Positions 11,386-31,892 of a stretch of DNA of 64,000 nt are shown one piece after another; within the stretch, counting starts at the first letter, position 1, and each line of letters opens with the position of its first letter. The stretch is from positions 41,546,501 to 41,610,500 of the forward strand of contig JAEOAD010000012.1 of NCBI GenBank assembly GCA_036365145.1, given 5' to 3'. The notes beneath the pieces were generated by a model. It did no database searches and was not told where the DNA came from. It saw only the letters and a program-made list of their open reading frames with translations. Position numbers and translations under genes: made by a program. This stretch comes from Orientallactaga sibirica (taxonomy: Eukaryota > Chordata > Mammalia > Rodentia > Dipodidae).

Positions 11386-11639
11386 AAATATTTAATGATT
11401 GTTTAATATCTGTTCTATTTAATAGAATAGCTTAACATTATTTTTTAATTCTTCATTTAGCAAAAGTAAATATATTTTTCTTGAGAGTTACAAAGAGAAT
11501 TACATTATCAACCATAGAGTAAGTCAGCTAAGAAAGAAAATAGAAAAACTATGGGACTGGGGGTCCCTCAGTGATAGAGTGCATGCTTATCACACTTAAG
11601 AATGTTTATTCAAGCCAGAGCACCAAAATGTGGGGGGTT

Positions 11640-11842
11640 GTTTCACTCTTTTTTATGAAAGAGAGAGAGAATTAGTGCACCAGGGCCCCCCCCCAGCCAC
11701 TGTAGTCAAACTCCAGATGCATGCATGTGCAACCTTGCACATGTGTGTCACCTTGTGCGTCTGGCTTACATGGGATCTGGGGAGTCAAACATGGGTCCTT
11801 AGGCTTTGCAGCAAAGTACCTTAGCCATCTCTTCAGCCCTTT
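11640..11842 (-). repeat. DIP-like SINE, expanded-middle variant (copy of 6080)
   Basis: Counterpart of 6080-6268 with a longer C run and with CACCTTGTGCG, the family form, where copy 1 has lost a T. Confidence 0.85.
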
Positions 11843-11871
11843 TATTTAAAAAAAAAAAAATAGAAAAACTA

Positions 11872-12030
11872 AAGGCCAGGCATGGCGGCACATGCTTTTA
11901 ATCCCAGCACTCAGGAGGCAGAGGTAGGATCGCTGAGAGTTTGAGGCCACACTTGAGCGTACATAGTAAATTCCAGGTCAGCCTGGGCTAGAGTGAGATC
12001 CTACCTTGAAAGGAAAAAAAAAAAAAAATA
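11872..12030 (+). repeat. B1 SINE (copy of 6301)
   Basis: Counterpart of 6301-6458. Confidence 0.9.
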
Positions 12031-12139
12031 GAAAAACTAGGAATAAGAGCAGGCAGCCTAGACACAATCACCCAAGATAAATAATATATGATTATCACAT
12101 GATTAGAAAATGGGCCTCAGCCCTGCAGAACAGAAGTTA

Positions 12140-12367
12140 GATTTATTTATTTTTATTTTTTATTTATTTACTGGCAAGCAGAAAGAGCTAGAGAAAAAAG
12201 AAACAGAGAGATAGAATGGTTGTACCAGGGCCACCAGCTGCTACAGATGCTACAGATGCATGTGCCACTTTGTGCATCTGGGTTTACATGGGTACTAGGG
12301 AATTGTACCTGGCAGGTTAGGCTTTGGAGACAAGCGCCTTTAACTGCTTAGCCATCTCTCCTGCCCC
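12140..12367 (-). repeat. DIP-like SINE (copy of 6570)
   Basis: Counterpart of 6570-6796 with one extra T in GCGCCTTTAACTGC. Confidence 0.88.
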
Positions 12368-12789
12368 TAAGAAGTTGGGTTTTTGTCAGACCTCGCAGAC
12401 TGGCACCTCTCAGTTTAGACTTAAATCAGCCAGACTCTGGCTAGTATACCAGCCAGAATGTTCCTGTCTTGGCGCCTTAGCAGATTAGCACATTTCTTTC
12501 TTAGAAAGAAAAACCACAAAATTATCAAAAGCTTACTTGGAAGTTCAATAGAATTTATAGAAGATGTTATCTTTTGAATAAGAATGAAGGGAAAGATGCA
12601 CATATGTACTTATCTGTAAAATACAAGAGTAATTAATAAAAAATGTAGGAAGGAAAATAATTGCTGTTGGTTATAAAAGCTAGAGGGAGAACAAAACAAA
12701 CAAACAAAGGAGCATTTCCTAAGTAGGATTTTTTGGATAAGTTTGACTATAACTGTATTAATAGGAAACTTACTGAAGAAATAAAATTA

Positions 12790-12905
12790 TATTAGTAATG
12801 CTAGACTTGGTAGCTCATCCCTATAATCCCAGCTACTTGGAAAGCTGAGGCAGGAGAATCACAAGTTCAAGGCCAGCTTAGGCTACAAAGTAAATTCAAG
12901 ACAAG
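12790..12905 (+). repeat. Old B1-type SINE (copy of 7218)
   Basis: Counterpart of 7218-7330. Confidence 0.75.
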
Positions 12906-12911
12906 CCTGGT

Positions 12912-13076
12912 AAGCCAGGCATGGTGGCATACATCTTTAATCCCAGCACTTGGGAGGCAGAAGTAGGAGGATCACCATGAGTTTGAGACCACCCTGAGAC
13001 TACATAGTGAATTCCAGTTCAGCCTGGACTAGAGTGAAACCCTACCTCAAAAAAAAAAAAAAAAAAAAAAAAAAAG
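12912..13076 (+). repeat. B1 SINE (copy of 7341)
   Basis: Counterpart of 7341-7505 with a slightly longer A tail. Confidence 0.9.
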
Positions 13077-13114
13077 ACTAGCCTGGAAGATCCTGTCAAA
13101 AAATAAAAGTATTT

Positions 13115-13304
13115 TTTAATTTATTTATTTATTTGAGAGAGAGAATGGGAGAATGGGCACACCAGGGCCTCTGGCCACTACAGATGAAGTCCAGACACAT
13201 GTGCCACTTTGTGCATCTGGTTCATGTGGGTACTGGGGAATCGAATCTGAGGCTTAAGGCTTCACAGGGAAGCACCTTAACCACTAAGCCATCTCTCTAG
13301 TCAG
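13115..13304 (-). repeat. DIP-like SINE (copy of 7543)
   Basis: Counterpart of 7543-7725 with CCATCTCTCTAGTCAGG where copy 1 is two bases shorter. Confidence 0.88.
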
Positions 13305-13310
13305 GATTTT

Positions 13311-13506
13311 AAAACATATTTTATTTCTTTATCTATTTGAGAGAAAGAGAGAGGGAGAGGCAGAGAGAGTATGGGTGCACCAGAACCTCCAGCCACTGCA
13401 GACAAATTCCATGTGCCACCCTGTGCATCCGGCCTATGTGTGTTCAAACCTGTGTCCTTATGCTTTGCAGTGAGTGCCTTAACCACTAAGCTATCTCTCC
13501 AGCCTT
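13311..13506 (-). repeat. DIP-like SINE spanning the right duplication breakpoint
   Basis: Intact version of the SINE truncated at 7898. The duplicated part ends at 13473; the last 33 bases are single copy. Confidence 0.92.
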
Positions 13507-13519
13507 ACTTTTTTCTTCC

Positions 13520-13622
13520 TTTTTTTTTTTTTTGTTTTTGTTTTTGTTTTTGTTTTTTTGAGGTAGGGTCTCACTCTAGCCTCCTGAGTACTGGGATTAA
13601 AGGCATGTGCTACCACGCCTGG
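13520..13622 (-). repeat. B1 SINE, internally deleted
   Basis: Antisense B1 missing its centre: CTCACTCTAGCC passes directly into TCCTGAGTACTGGG. Confidence 0.85.
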
Positions 13623-13678
13623 AGGATTTTTTTATGGGAGAATTACACCTTAACTTTACGTAGTGATTAAAATATTGC

Positions 13679-13822
13679 CAGTTAGCTGAGGTGGCACATG
13701 CCTTTAATCCCAGCAGATGTAGGAGGGTCACTGTGAGTTCAAGGCCAGGCTGAGACTACAGAGTGAGTTCCAGGTCAGCCTGGGCTAGAGTGAGACCCTA
13801 CCTCAAAAAAACAAACAAAAAG
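13679..13822 (+). repeat. B1 SINE
   Basis: Sense B1, small deletion after ATCCCAGCA. Confidence 0.88.
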
Positions 13823-13829
13823 TATCACG

Positions 13830-13925
13830 GGGCTGGGGATGTGACTCAATAAGTAGAACACTTATATAGCAGGCCAAAGTCCTGGGTGTAACCCCAGCAC
13901 CACAACAGTAATTAATAATAATATA
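13830..13925 (+). repeat. ID SINE
   Basis: Starts GGGGCTGGGGATGTGACTCA and continues to CCCCAGCACCACAACAG, the tRNA-Ala-like ID pattern, then an AATA-rich tail. Confidence 0.8.
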
Positions 13926-14751
13926 AGCAGTGGGGCTAAGACGGCCTTTAGGTATTCCCAGTTGTAATGCTCTAAGGATAAAACATCACCCATATGGCAT
14001 ACGGGCCAGGAATAGATAATGTCAGGTCAATTATGATGAGATCTCAAGCATCTCATTGGGTTTTGTTTGCTGTCGATGCGTGTGTGTGGGCTCAACTGTG
14101 TGTGCTGCTTTTTTGTTTTGTTTTATTTTTTGGATTGAACTTCAAGTTATATGCACATTTCTTGAAATTGGTCACCACTGAAAAAAATGAAGGAAAACTC
14201 TTGCTTCTTTGCCTGCCTGAACAAAATTATGACAAAGTCTGAAAGTAAGTAAAAATTACAGTAGTAGGGCATATTCAACTTTTAGCTGCACACCCATTTG
14301 AAATTTCTTTCATGGATTTACACTGGAAAATTATTGAAGGCAAACAATCTTGACCCTTATATCATAGTTTATGAAGTTCAGGAGGAATGTATAAAAAATT
14401 CTTTGAAAGGCATGAAAAGCTATTTGAATTTCCTCTGTAAAGTAGAAAAAAGAAACCCCAGGATATAAAGGGAAAATGTAAAACATACAGACTTGAAAAA
14501 CTACTCTCATCTTCCAGAGATAGCTACAACTAGTTTGGAAATTCTTCAGACTAGGCACTATTCAAGCCATGTATCAGGTATAGAATTAATAATGAAAGTG
14601 TTCTGTTCTAAAAAAATGTTGTTAAAAAGAATTTTATATAGGGTTGCTTGAAAAGAGATAAAAATATAGTTAAAAAGTATCAGTTAAAATGACATTCATA
14701 TGACTGCTTATAGTAACTTAGATAGTAAAATGGAGATGTATTAGAAATGTA
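13926..14751. other. Unassigned intron-like sequence
   Basis: About 0.8 kb without recognisable SINE or exon, upstream of the first visible Tmem19 exon. I looked here for the missing N-terminal exon and did not find it. Confidence 0.5.
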
Positions 14752-15090
14752 TTTCAGGGGTCTGGGGAGATAGCTCAGTGGGTAAAGTGCTTGCCTCTCC
14801 AACATGAGGACCTGAGCACAATCCCCAGAAGACACATAAAAATGCTAGGTGTGTGGCCTTTTAATCACATCACTGGGGAGGCAGAGACAGGCAGATCCCT
14901 GAGGCTTGCTGGCCAGCCAGGCTAGCCTACTTGGCCAATTTTAGGTCAATGAAAGACTGTCTCCAAAAAAAAAGTAGATGACATTCCTAAGGAACAGCAC
15001 CAAAAGTTATCCTCTGTCCTGTGCACACATGCATGCACATCTGCATATGCACATCCAACACATACACAAACATGCACACATGAATGCAAA
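14752..15090 (+). repeat. B4-type SINE
   Basis: ID-like head (GGGGAGATAGCTCAGTGGG), B1-like centre (GGGGAGGCAGAGACAGGC), then a CA-rich tail with GCACACATGCATGCAC. Composite order typical of rodent B4. Confidence 0.75.
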
Positions 15091-15120
15091 AAGAAATACA
15101 TTTCAGGTTATAGTTTTTAA

Positions 15121-24977
<9,857 letters not shown>

Positions 24978-25441
24978 ATTTTAGTTCATTTCCATAGGCT
25001 GATTCTGGTGAGTTCAGCTAAATTTACAATTCCAAATTTTATCTTAACAAACAATATTGTAATGGTATAGTGGAATGCCAGCTCCTCCCAGAATCCATTG
25101 TGATGGAATTACACATTTTCCTTTCATCAATACCCTTTTAACTATTTTTAACATTTTTAAGCTAATGTCTTTATGGTGAAAGACAAGAGTGCATAGAACT
25201 TATGCATATTTTCTTCTGGATATAGCTTTTAAATAGTGGAGCTGTATTTCTCCTCTGTTCTAATTTGATGAACTGAAAAGTCTACATCTATGTAAAATTT
25301 TTTGGTATGTTTAAACCAGTGAAAGGACTAAAAGTGATGATACTTTACAGTGGTCCCAGCTGTAGCAGAGAAATGCCACTATGCCAGTTACCCCGAAGTT
25401 ACATCTCTTTTAAATGGCTGAAGCTGATATGTGGAAGCCTA

Positions 25442-25447
25442 AATAAA
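25442..25447 (+). terminator. Tmem19: Candidate proximal poly(A) signal
   Basis: AATAAA about 465 bases after the Tmem19 stop, followed by T-rich sequence (GCAGTCTTGTACTTTTCCC). Function inferred from position only. Confidence 0.4.
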
Positions 25448-25664
25448 TATGCAGTCTTGTACTTTTCCCAATAGCTTGCCAGTCAGAATGGTGAGAAGTA
25501 GAGAGATTGGTTCCTAGAGTGTTGTGGGGCATGCTCCACATTTTTCTCTCTTCTTCCTAGTTAATAATGTAATTATTCAAGTTAATGTCTTTTTATTAAG
25601 AAGTATGAAGAAAAGTATTTTTTACTAAAACCAAAAGAAATTATTTAACAATTGCACCCTCAGG

Positions 25665-25748
25665 CTGGGGGAGAGGGGTGTAGCTTAGTGGTGGAGGATT
25701 TGTCTGACATTCTCAATGCTCCAGTTTCATTCCCAGCATTGGGGAAAA
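25665..25748 (+). repeat. ID SINE
   Basis: Diverged ID-like copy (GGGGTGTAGCTTAGTGGTGG to TTCCCAGCATTGGGG) in the presumed 3' UTR. Confidence 0.7.
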
Positions 25749-26953
25749 AATGTACCTTATTATATATTTGTTCTTTGAACAGAAACTGTCTTGAATTCAT
25801 CATTTTAATGCATTTTCTAGCTTGCTTTGAAATACATATAGGAATTTGGATTCCATATTATCATCTTGAACATTTAGTAACTGGAAACTTACCCTAATTG
25901 TTTTTGTAATTTACTATTTTGTGTCTCATTATGAGCCTTCTAAGTTGTGCTTTCTTTTTTTTTCCTTGTAGCCTCAGCCAAAGTGAATTCTGATTTTCAA
26001 CTTTGGTCTTCACTGTATCTTACCTTGTGCTAAAAAGATTTTGAAGCAGTGGGTTATTTTGCTAAATATATTTTAAAATGTTGCTCATATGATTTCCATG
26101 CCTTTTTTTGCCCTGTCCCTTTTGCAGGTTTAAAGAAATCAAGAAAGAACTCCATGAACCAGCAACCACCAGAATGAATACAGCTGAAAATTCCTACTAG
26201 TGTTCCTGCTATTGTAGGGTTATAGGTTGAAAGCTGAATTGGATAAGAAAGGAAAACAAAATTGTTAAAACCCTTAATCCTTAAGCCAATCAACTCAGTG
26301 AGCTGAAGCCATTGCTTTTGAATTTGAGGTACACTTCAGAAGCATGTGGGCATGTTTTAGAAAATATACTTGTGCTTGGTCCAGGCACCCAAAATTCAGA
26401 TTCAGCTGATCTGAAGTATAGCCCTGAAATTGAGATTTTTTTTTTTAACTCTACCTGCAAATAAGAATAAGAAGTTTAAAACAGTGATGCCAAGGCAACT
26501 TTTTAGACCAGGTAAACCAGAATGCTTTAAGGTAAGGCCTGTACTCTGCTTTGGAGACTTACTCCATACTTGCATACTTTGAGAAAACGCTGTGGTAGAT
26601 TTAAACTTCTAGCCAGGTTGAGAACTACTGAATAAGTACATCTTAAAGCTCTGTCCCCAAAAGAGCTTCAAGGGAATGGGACTTTTCATTTTTAGGAGAA
26701 CTATCAGCCATGCTATTGTGCACTGCCTGTGGATGAATCATGCCTGGGATTATGCAATATCTGACAGCTGACCCAACCATCATTATATCAGTTTCTGTGC
26801 AGCCTATACATGGTGCTAACAAACCTTTTCTCTTTTCCTGGAAATGCCTTCTCATGACATGCTGTGGGACTAGTTATGAGTTTGTTAGAAGCACCATATC
26901 ATTAACAGTGTAGGAAGATAACTGCTATGTAATTTTTTATTTAAAAACCTAAG

Positions 26954-27117
26954 AGAAGCCGGGTGTGGTGGTGCACACCTTTAATCCCAGCACTGGAGAG
27001 GCAGAGGTAGGAGGATTGCTGAGAGTTCAAGGCCATCCTGAGACTACATAGTGAATTCCAGGTCAGCGTGAGCTAGAGCGAGATTCTACCTTGAAACCTC
27101 CCCCCCCCCAAAAAAAA
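26954..27117 (+). repeat. B1 SINE
   Basis: Sense B1; the tail is a run of C then A (CCCCCCCCAAAAAAAA). Confidence 0.9.
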
Positions 27118-27440
27118 ATCCTAGGAGATGGCTCAGTGGGTCAGAGCACTTAGGTCTGATTTGCTCTGAGTTCAATCCCCAGCACCCAGGTAGACAGAAT
27201 GGCATAGCCATGCATACCTATAACTCCCATCCTGTGGGACGCAGAGACCTGAGAATCACTGAGGCTTATGAAAACATCAGCTCTAGGTTCAGCTTAAGCT
27301 TCAGAGAGAGACTATGTCTCAAAAAAAATCTACAGATGAGCAATTAAGGAAGATGCTCAGTGGTCTTCTCTGGGCTCGGCACGTGCATGTGTGGGATGCA
27401 CATCTGCATGCACACACACACGCACACAGACCACACCACA
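27118..27440 (+). repeat. B4-type SINE with CA-rich tail
   Basis: ID-like head (GGAGATGGCTCAGTGGGTC), B1-like middle and a tail rich in CACACA (27409-27440), as in rodent B4 elements. Confidence 0.7.
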
Positions 27441-27719
27441 CCTACCAAGATACATGCAAGGAAAAGAAAAGAATGTTGACTAAGTGTATTGTGTTTTTGA
27501 ATTCAAGTTTTTCAAAACTTAGAAGAACAATTAGCTATATATAAAATATTTCAGTTAAAATTCCTAAAAACTCAAGGTAAAAACCATTATCATTATTCTT
27601 GTGGTGAATTATTAGTGGCCCCACTAGTTGTGGTAACTATAAAGAGTCTGAGATCAAATTAGGTCAAGTTTTGTCACCAAACTTGAGAAGAAATTTTGTT
27701 TCCACATTCCACAGTTGTT

Positions 27720-27812
27720 TCATTTTTGTTTTAAGGGCTCATATAGCCCAGGTTGGCCTCAGACTTACTATGTAGCAGAGGACAGTCTTGAACTCCTGAT
27801 CCTTATATATTC
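27720..27812 (-). repeat. B1-type SINE, left part, interrupted
   Basis: Diverged antisense B1 reading to GAACTCCTGATCC; its remainder resumes at about 27986 (CTGGTCCTCCTG). Confidence 0.7.
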
Positions 27813-27814
27813 CA

Positions 27815-27985
27815 TTAACAGAGAGAGAGATAGTATGGGTGCACCAGGGCCTCTGGCTGTTGCAGACAAATTCTAGATGTATGTGTCACAGTGTGCATCC
27901 AGCTTTACATGGCTACTGGGGAACTGAACCTGGGCCATCAGGCTTTTCAAACAAGCACCTTTAACCATTGAGCCATCTCCACAGG
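27815..27985 (-). repeat. DIP-like SINE nested in a B1
   Basis: Antisense copy inserted in the older B1; CTGATCCT and CTGGTCCT at the borders look like the duplicated target. Confidence 0.82.
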
Positions 27986-28052
27986 ACCTGGTCCTCCTGT
28001 CTATCCCTCCTGAGTGCTGACATTGCAGGAGTGTACCACCATGTCCAGCTTT
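27986..28052 (-). repeat. B1-type SINE, right part
   Basis: Carries CCTCCTGAGTGCTGACATTG to CACCATGTCCAGC, completing the interrupted B1. Confidence 0.7.
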
Positions 28053-28055
28053 TAA

Positions 28056-29127
28056 CAACTTTTATAATTAGATAATTAATTCAACCTATTCTTCCTCTTT
28101 GTTGGGTGTAGTTACATCATGGAATGAGCCACATGACAGTATAATAAAGCTATGTGTACTGTCTAAGTAACAGAGATGAACTGCTAGTATACTGAAGCAC
28201 GGTACAGGACAGTAATGTGTGGTTCAGCTCAGCTCCTGAAGAACATCAAATGGAACTCGCGCAGGAACACATAAAATTGACACAGTAGATCACTGCACCC
28301 TTAGTCTCTCTCATCTTCCTTGTTTCTAGCTGCCTCAGCTAAATAAAAGCCTACTAAAGTGAAAAGTCACATGAAATAAAGGTTTTAAACTTCATCATAT
28401 GCCTGCAACATGAACAGGTGCTGCCTATTCTATGCAGATATCGTAAGGCCCATTCACATGATCCTCCTGTTTTTCTCTGATGTTCCAGTGCCATCACAAT
28501 GAGAGTGAACAGTATTAGACAGCAGACCCCAGACAAATTATATGTGCTGTGAAAATAAAACACAATTGTGCAGCTTAATGATTTAGTCTTCTATGGAGTA
28601 TCTGTTGCTACAACTCCAGCTGATCCTGATTTTAAAATATGTGTTTGATGCATGTTTGTTGAATTGATTTGTCAATCAGTGTTTTCTTTAAGAGTCTCTG
28701 AAGGTTAATAATCAGGAACAAATTCCTGGAGGGAAAAAAATTTAAAAAGCAGTTTGGCCACTTGAGTATTTGAGGTGTATGGTGATTCCAACAATTTCTC
28801 AACCATTCAAAACAATGTTAATGATTTTGAAGCTAATAAATCAGGGAATCATTGTAGGAGGCATGAAAGATAGGCAGAGTAAGACTTTAGAAGTCATTCT
28901 CCCTAACAGGCCTGAATGTCAGTTTTCTTCCATTTGTCATAGCTGCTCCCTCCACAGTTTTACATATGTGTCAGTTATGTTTGGATTTACTTGTTTTTAT
29001 TAATGCTTCATTATTCAAATAATAAACTGAATGTGTTCTTCAAAAATTTTAGAACATGAGTGAAAAATAAGATTCTTTTGCCCTCAATGAACCCCTTAAC
29101 AATCCCATCTCTTTCTTCTACAAGATA
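28056..29127. other. SINE-free sequence downstream of Tmem19
   Basis: About 1.07 kb without recognised repeats. May belong to a long 3' UTR form; no coding exon seen. Confidence 0.5.
29021..29026 (+). terminator. Candidate distal poly(A) signal
   Basis: AATAAA followed by GT-rich sequence (GAATGTGTTCTTC) 10-20 bases on. About 4.05 kb after the Tmem19 stop; assignment to Tmem19 is a guess. Confidence 0.35.
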
Positions 29128-29131
29128 ATTA

Positions 29132-29345
29132 CTGGAGGCTGGAGAGATGGCTTAGCAGTTAAGGAGCGTGCCTGCAAAGACTAACGACCAGAGTTCATTT
29201 CCCCAGGACCCATGTAAAGCCAGATTTACAAAATGGTGCATGCATCCGGGGTTCATTTGCAGCAGCTGGAGGTACTGGCATGCCAATTCTCCATCTCTCT
29301 TCTTGGTATCTCTCTCTCTCTGCTTGCAAATAAATAAAAATACTC
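29132..29345 (+). repeat. DIP-like SINE
   Basis: Starts GGCTGGAGAGATGGC after GATAATTACTGG; the same word recurs at about 29557 beyond a B1 and an A run, so the B1 sits in this SINE's tail. Confidence 0.9.
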
Positions 29346-29522
29346 TTTTTTTGTTGTTGTTTTTTTTTTTTTTTTTTTTGGTTTTCCAAGATAGGGTCTC
29401 ACTCTAGCTCAGGCTGACCTGGAATTCACTATGTAGTCTCAGGGTGGCCTCACGTTCTCAGCAATCCTCCTACCTCTGCCTCCCAAGTGCTGGGATTAAA
29501 GGGATGCGCCACCATGCCTGGC
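29346..29522 (-). repeat. B1 SINE nested in a DIP-like tail
   Basis: Antisense B1 whose insertion separates the SINE body at 29132 from its poly(A) at 29534-29555. Confidence 0.9.
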
Positions 29523-29597
29523 AAGAATATTCTTAAAAAAAAAAAAAAAAAAAAAAGATAATTACTGGTAGGAATTTGGGATTTGTTAAAATTTAAT

Positions 29598-29814
29598 ATT
29601 TTATTTATTTACTTATTTGAGAAAGTAAAGGAGACTGAGAAAGAGAGTGAGAAAGAGAAAGAATAAGCATGCCAGGGCCCCTAGCCCCTACAAGCGAACT
29701 CTAGACACATGTGCCGCTTTGTGCATCTGGCTTTACATGGGTACTAGGGAATTGAACTTGGGTCCTTAGGCTTTGCAGGCAAGCACCTTAACTGCTGAGT
29801 TATCTCTGCAGCCC
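29598..29814 (-). repeat. DIP-like SINE
   Basis: Antisense copy, GAAAGAGA-rich in the 3' part. Confidence 0.9.
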
Positions 29815-29835
29815 AGAAATTTGGAGTTTTAAAAA

Positions 29836-29990
29836 ATGTAAGCCAGGTGTGGTGGCACACACCTTAATCCAAGCACCTAGGAGGCAGAGGTAAGAGGATC
29901 ACTGTGAGGTCTAGGCCACCCTGAGACTGCATAATGAATTCCAAGTCAGCCTGGCACAGAACAAAACCCTTCCTTGAAAAACCAAAAATT
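29836..29990 (+). repeat. B1 SINE
   Basis: Sense B1 with several substitutions (AATCCAAGCACCTAGG). Confidence 0.88.
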
Positions 29991-30059
29991 AAAATGTCAT
30001 ATTTGTTTTAGGTATATATTACCATATTTTTAAAGTAATTTTTTTCTTTCATTTTTTGT

Positions 30060-30272
30060 TTATTTATTTATTTATTTGAGAGCAACAGAGAGAAAGAAGC
30101 AGATAGAGAGAGAATGTGCACTCCAGGGCCTCCAGCCACTGCAAATGAACTCCAGATGCATGCGCCACCTTGTACATCTGGCTTATGTGGGTACTGGGGA
30201 ATCAAGCCTTGAACCGGGGTCCTTAGGTTTCACAGGCAAGCACTTAACCACTAAGCCACCTCTCCAGCTCCT
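30060..30272 (-). repeat. DIP-like SINE
   Basis: Antisense copy with a small duplication near the B box (GAATCAAGCCTTGAACCGG). Confidence 0.9.
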
Positions 30273-30293
30273 GTTAACATATTTTTTAAAAAT

Positions 30294-30450
30294 CATGGAC
30301 TGGAAAGATGGCTTAACGGTTAAAGGTACTTGCTTGCAAAGCCTGAAGGCCTGGGTTTGCTTCCCCAGTACCCATATAAAGCCTGGTGCACGAAGCAGTG
30401 CTGGCATATCTGCACACACTCTCTTTCCTCACAATTAAATTAATGACATT
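30294..30450 (+). repeat. DIP-like SINE, shortened
   Basis: Sense copy lacking most of the segment after CATATAAAGCC; TTCCTCACAATTAAATTAA tail. Confidence 0.82.
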
Positions 30451-30521
30451 GTTATAATCAGTTATCTTTTTGTTGTTTCAAGACATGTGCCTTATGTCCA
30501 AGAAGAGTCTAACAAAAAGAT

Positions 30522-30681
30522 GTGCCAGGCGTGGTGGCAAACGCCTTTAATCCCAGCACTTGGGAGGCAAGGTAGGAGGATTGCCATGAGTTGGAGGCCA
30601 CTCTGAGACTACAGAGTGAATTCCAGGTCAGCCTGGGCTAGAGTGAGACCCTACCTCGAACCTAAAAAAAAAAAAAAAAAG
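30522..30681 (+). repeat. B1 SINE
   Basis: Sense B1 (GCCAGGCGTGGTGGC start) with a poly(A) of about 17. Confidence 0.9.
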
Positions 30682-30817
30682 ATTAAAAGAATGTATACCG
30701 AAATTATCAGTGTGTTGTCTGATACAATTACAGATGCTTTTAATTTTTCTTGAAATAATTTTAAGTATTTAAGTATATAAATTGTATCTCATTAAAACTA
30801 TTTAAAAGTACACATAG

Positions 30818-30908
30818 AGATGGGGAGATGTCCCAGTGGTTATAGGTGCTTGCCTGCAAAGCGTAAGATCCAAGTTTGATTCCCCAGTACCCATATAAAG
30901 CCAGTTGT
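30818..30908 (+). repeat. DIP-like SINE, head half
   Basis: Sense 5' half ending near CATATAAAGCCAGTTGTGC, directly followed by an opposite-strand half. Confidence 0.82.
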
Positions 30909-31057
30909 GCCAGTGCCTCTAGTCACTGCAAATGAACTCCAGACACATGCACCACCTTCTGCATCTGGCTTTACATGGGTCCTAGGGAATCAAAAACCTG
31001 GGTCCTTTAGCTTTTCAGGTAAGCACCTAAACTACTAAGCCATCTTCCAGCCCCTTA
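30909..31057 (-). repeat. DIP-like SINE, head part in opposite orientation
   Basis: Antisense copy without its CT-rich tail, fused to the preceding sense half, so the two heads point outward. Confidence 0.82.
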
Positions 31058-31083
31058 ATGTGCTTTTTTAAAAAGAAAATTAT

Positions 31084-31233
31084 TTAGCCAGGCATGGTGG
31101 CACACATCTTTAATGCCAGCACTCAGGAGACAGAGGTAGAAGGATCACCGTGAGTTCAAGGCCACCTTGAGACTACAGAATGAATTCCAGGTCAGCCTGA
31201 GCTAGAGTGAGACCCTACCTCGAAAAACCAAAT
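31084..31233 (+). repeat. B1 SINE
   Basis: Sense B1 with a short tail running into ATATATATAT. Confidence 0.9.
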
Positions 31234-31410
31234 ATATATATTTGGGAGAGAGAATGGGCACACCAGGGCCTTCTGCCACTATAAACAAACTCCAGACATA
31301 TGCACCACCTCACCTTGTGGATCTGGCTTACATGGATCCTGGGGAATTGAACCCAGGTCCTTTGGCTTTGCAGGTGAGCGCCTTAACAGCTAAGCCATCT
31401 CTCCAGCCTG
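31234..31410 (-). repeat. DIP-like SINE
   Basis: Antisense copy directly joined to the B1 tail. Confidence 0.88.
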
Positions 31411-31892
31411 GTTATACTTTTTATATGGCTTTTCTGGTTTGTTGCTAATTTTTTTTGAGTCCATAATCTTTTACTGATTTTAATTTTTTCTGATATTCAG
31501 AATACAAATCCTATGTTCAATACATAGACTACAGATGTATTTCACTAGACTTTGAGTTGCTTTTTGTTGTGATGAACATAAATTACTAATTTTAATATTG
31601 TCCAACTCGTTTTTCTTATAGTTAGTAGGTTTTTTAAATATTTTATTTATTTATTTGTTTGTTTGTTTATTTGAGAGGGAGAAGAAGAGGCATAGAGAAA
31701 GAGAATGGGCATGCCAGGGTCTCCAGCCACTGCAAACAAACTCCAGATACATGCACCCCCTTGTGCATCTGGCTTACGTGGGTCCTGGAGAATTGAACCG
31801 GGATCCTTTGGCTTTGCAGGCAAATGCCTTAAATGCTAAGCCCTCTCTCCAGCCCTAGTTAGTAGTTTTATATCTCATTTAAGAAATCTTTC
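31411..31892 (-). repeat. Old L1-type sequence (tentative), interrupted by a SINE
   Basis: The A/T-rich stretches 31430-31634 and 31857-31890 resemble antisense L1/HAL1 body (TTTAAGAAATCTTTC). Weakly supported, from memory only. Confidence 0.3.
31635..31856 (-). repeat. DIP-like SINE
   Basis: Flanked by TAGTTAGTAG on both sides (31620-31629 and 31856-31865). Confidence 0.91.

Larger units (their letters stand above)
7899..13473. repeat. Tandem duplication, copy 2 (about 5.57 kb)
   Basis: Direct repeat of 2341-7898. It begins TCTTGAACTCACAAG, as copy 1 does at 2341, and ends at GCAGTGA, after which the SINE continues normally. No shared bases at the breakpoints. It is slightly longer than copy 1, mainly through homopolymer differences, including a C run of nine against four near 11686. 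Confidence 0.95.
24978..26953 (+). other. Tmem19: Probable Tmem19 3' UTR
   Basis: Sequence after the stop codon with only one small ID SINE over 2 kb. The 3' end cannot be fixed from sequence alone; candidate poly(A) signals lie at 25442 and, further out, at 28143, 28554 and 29021. Confidence 0.55.
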
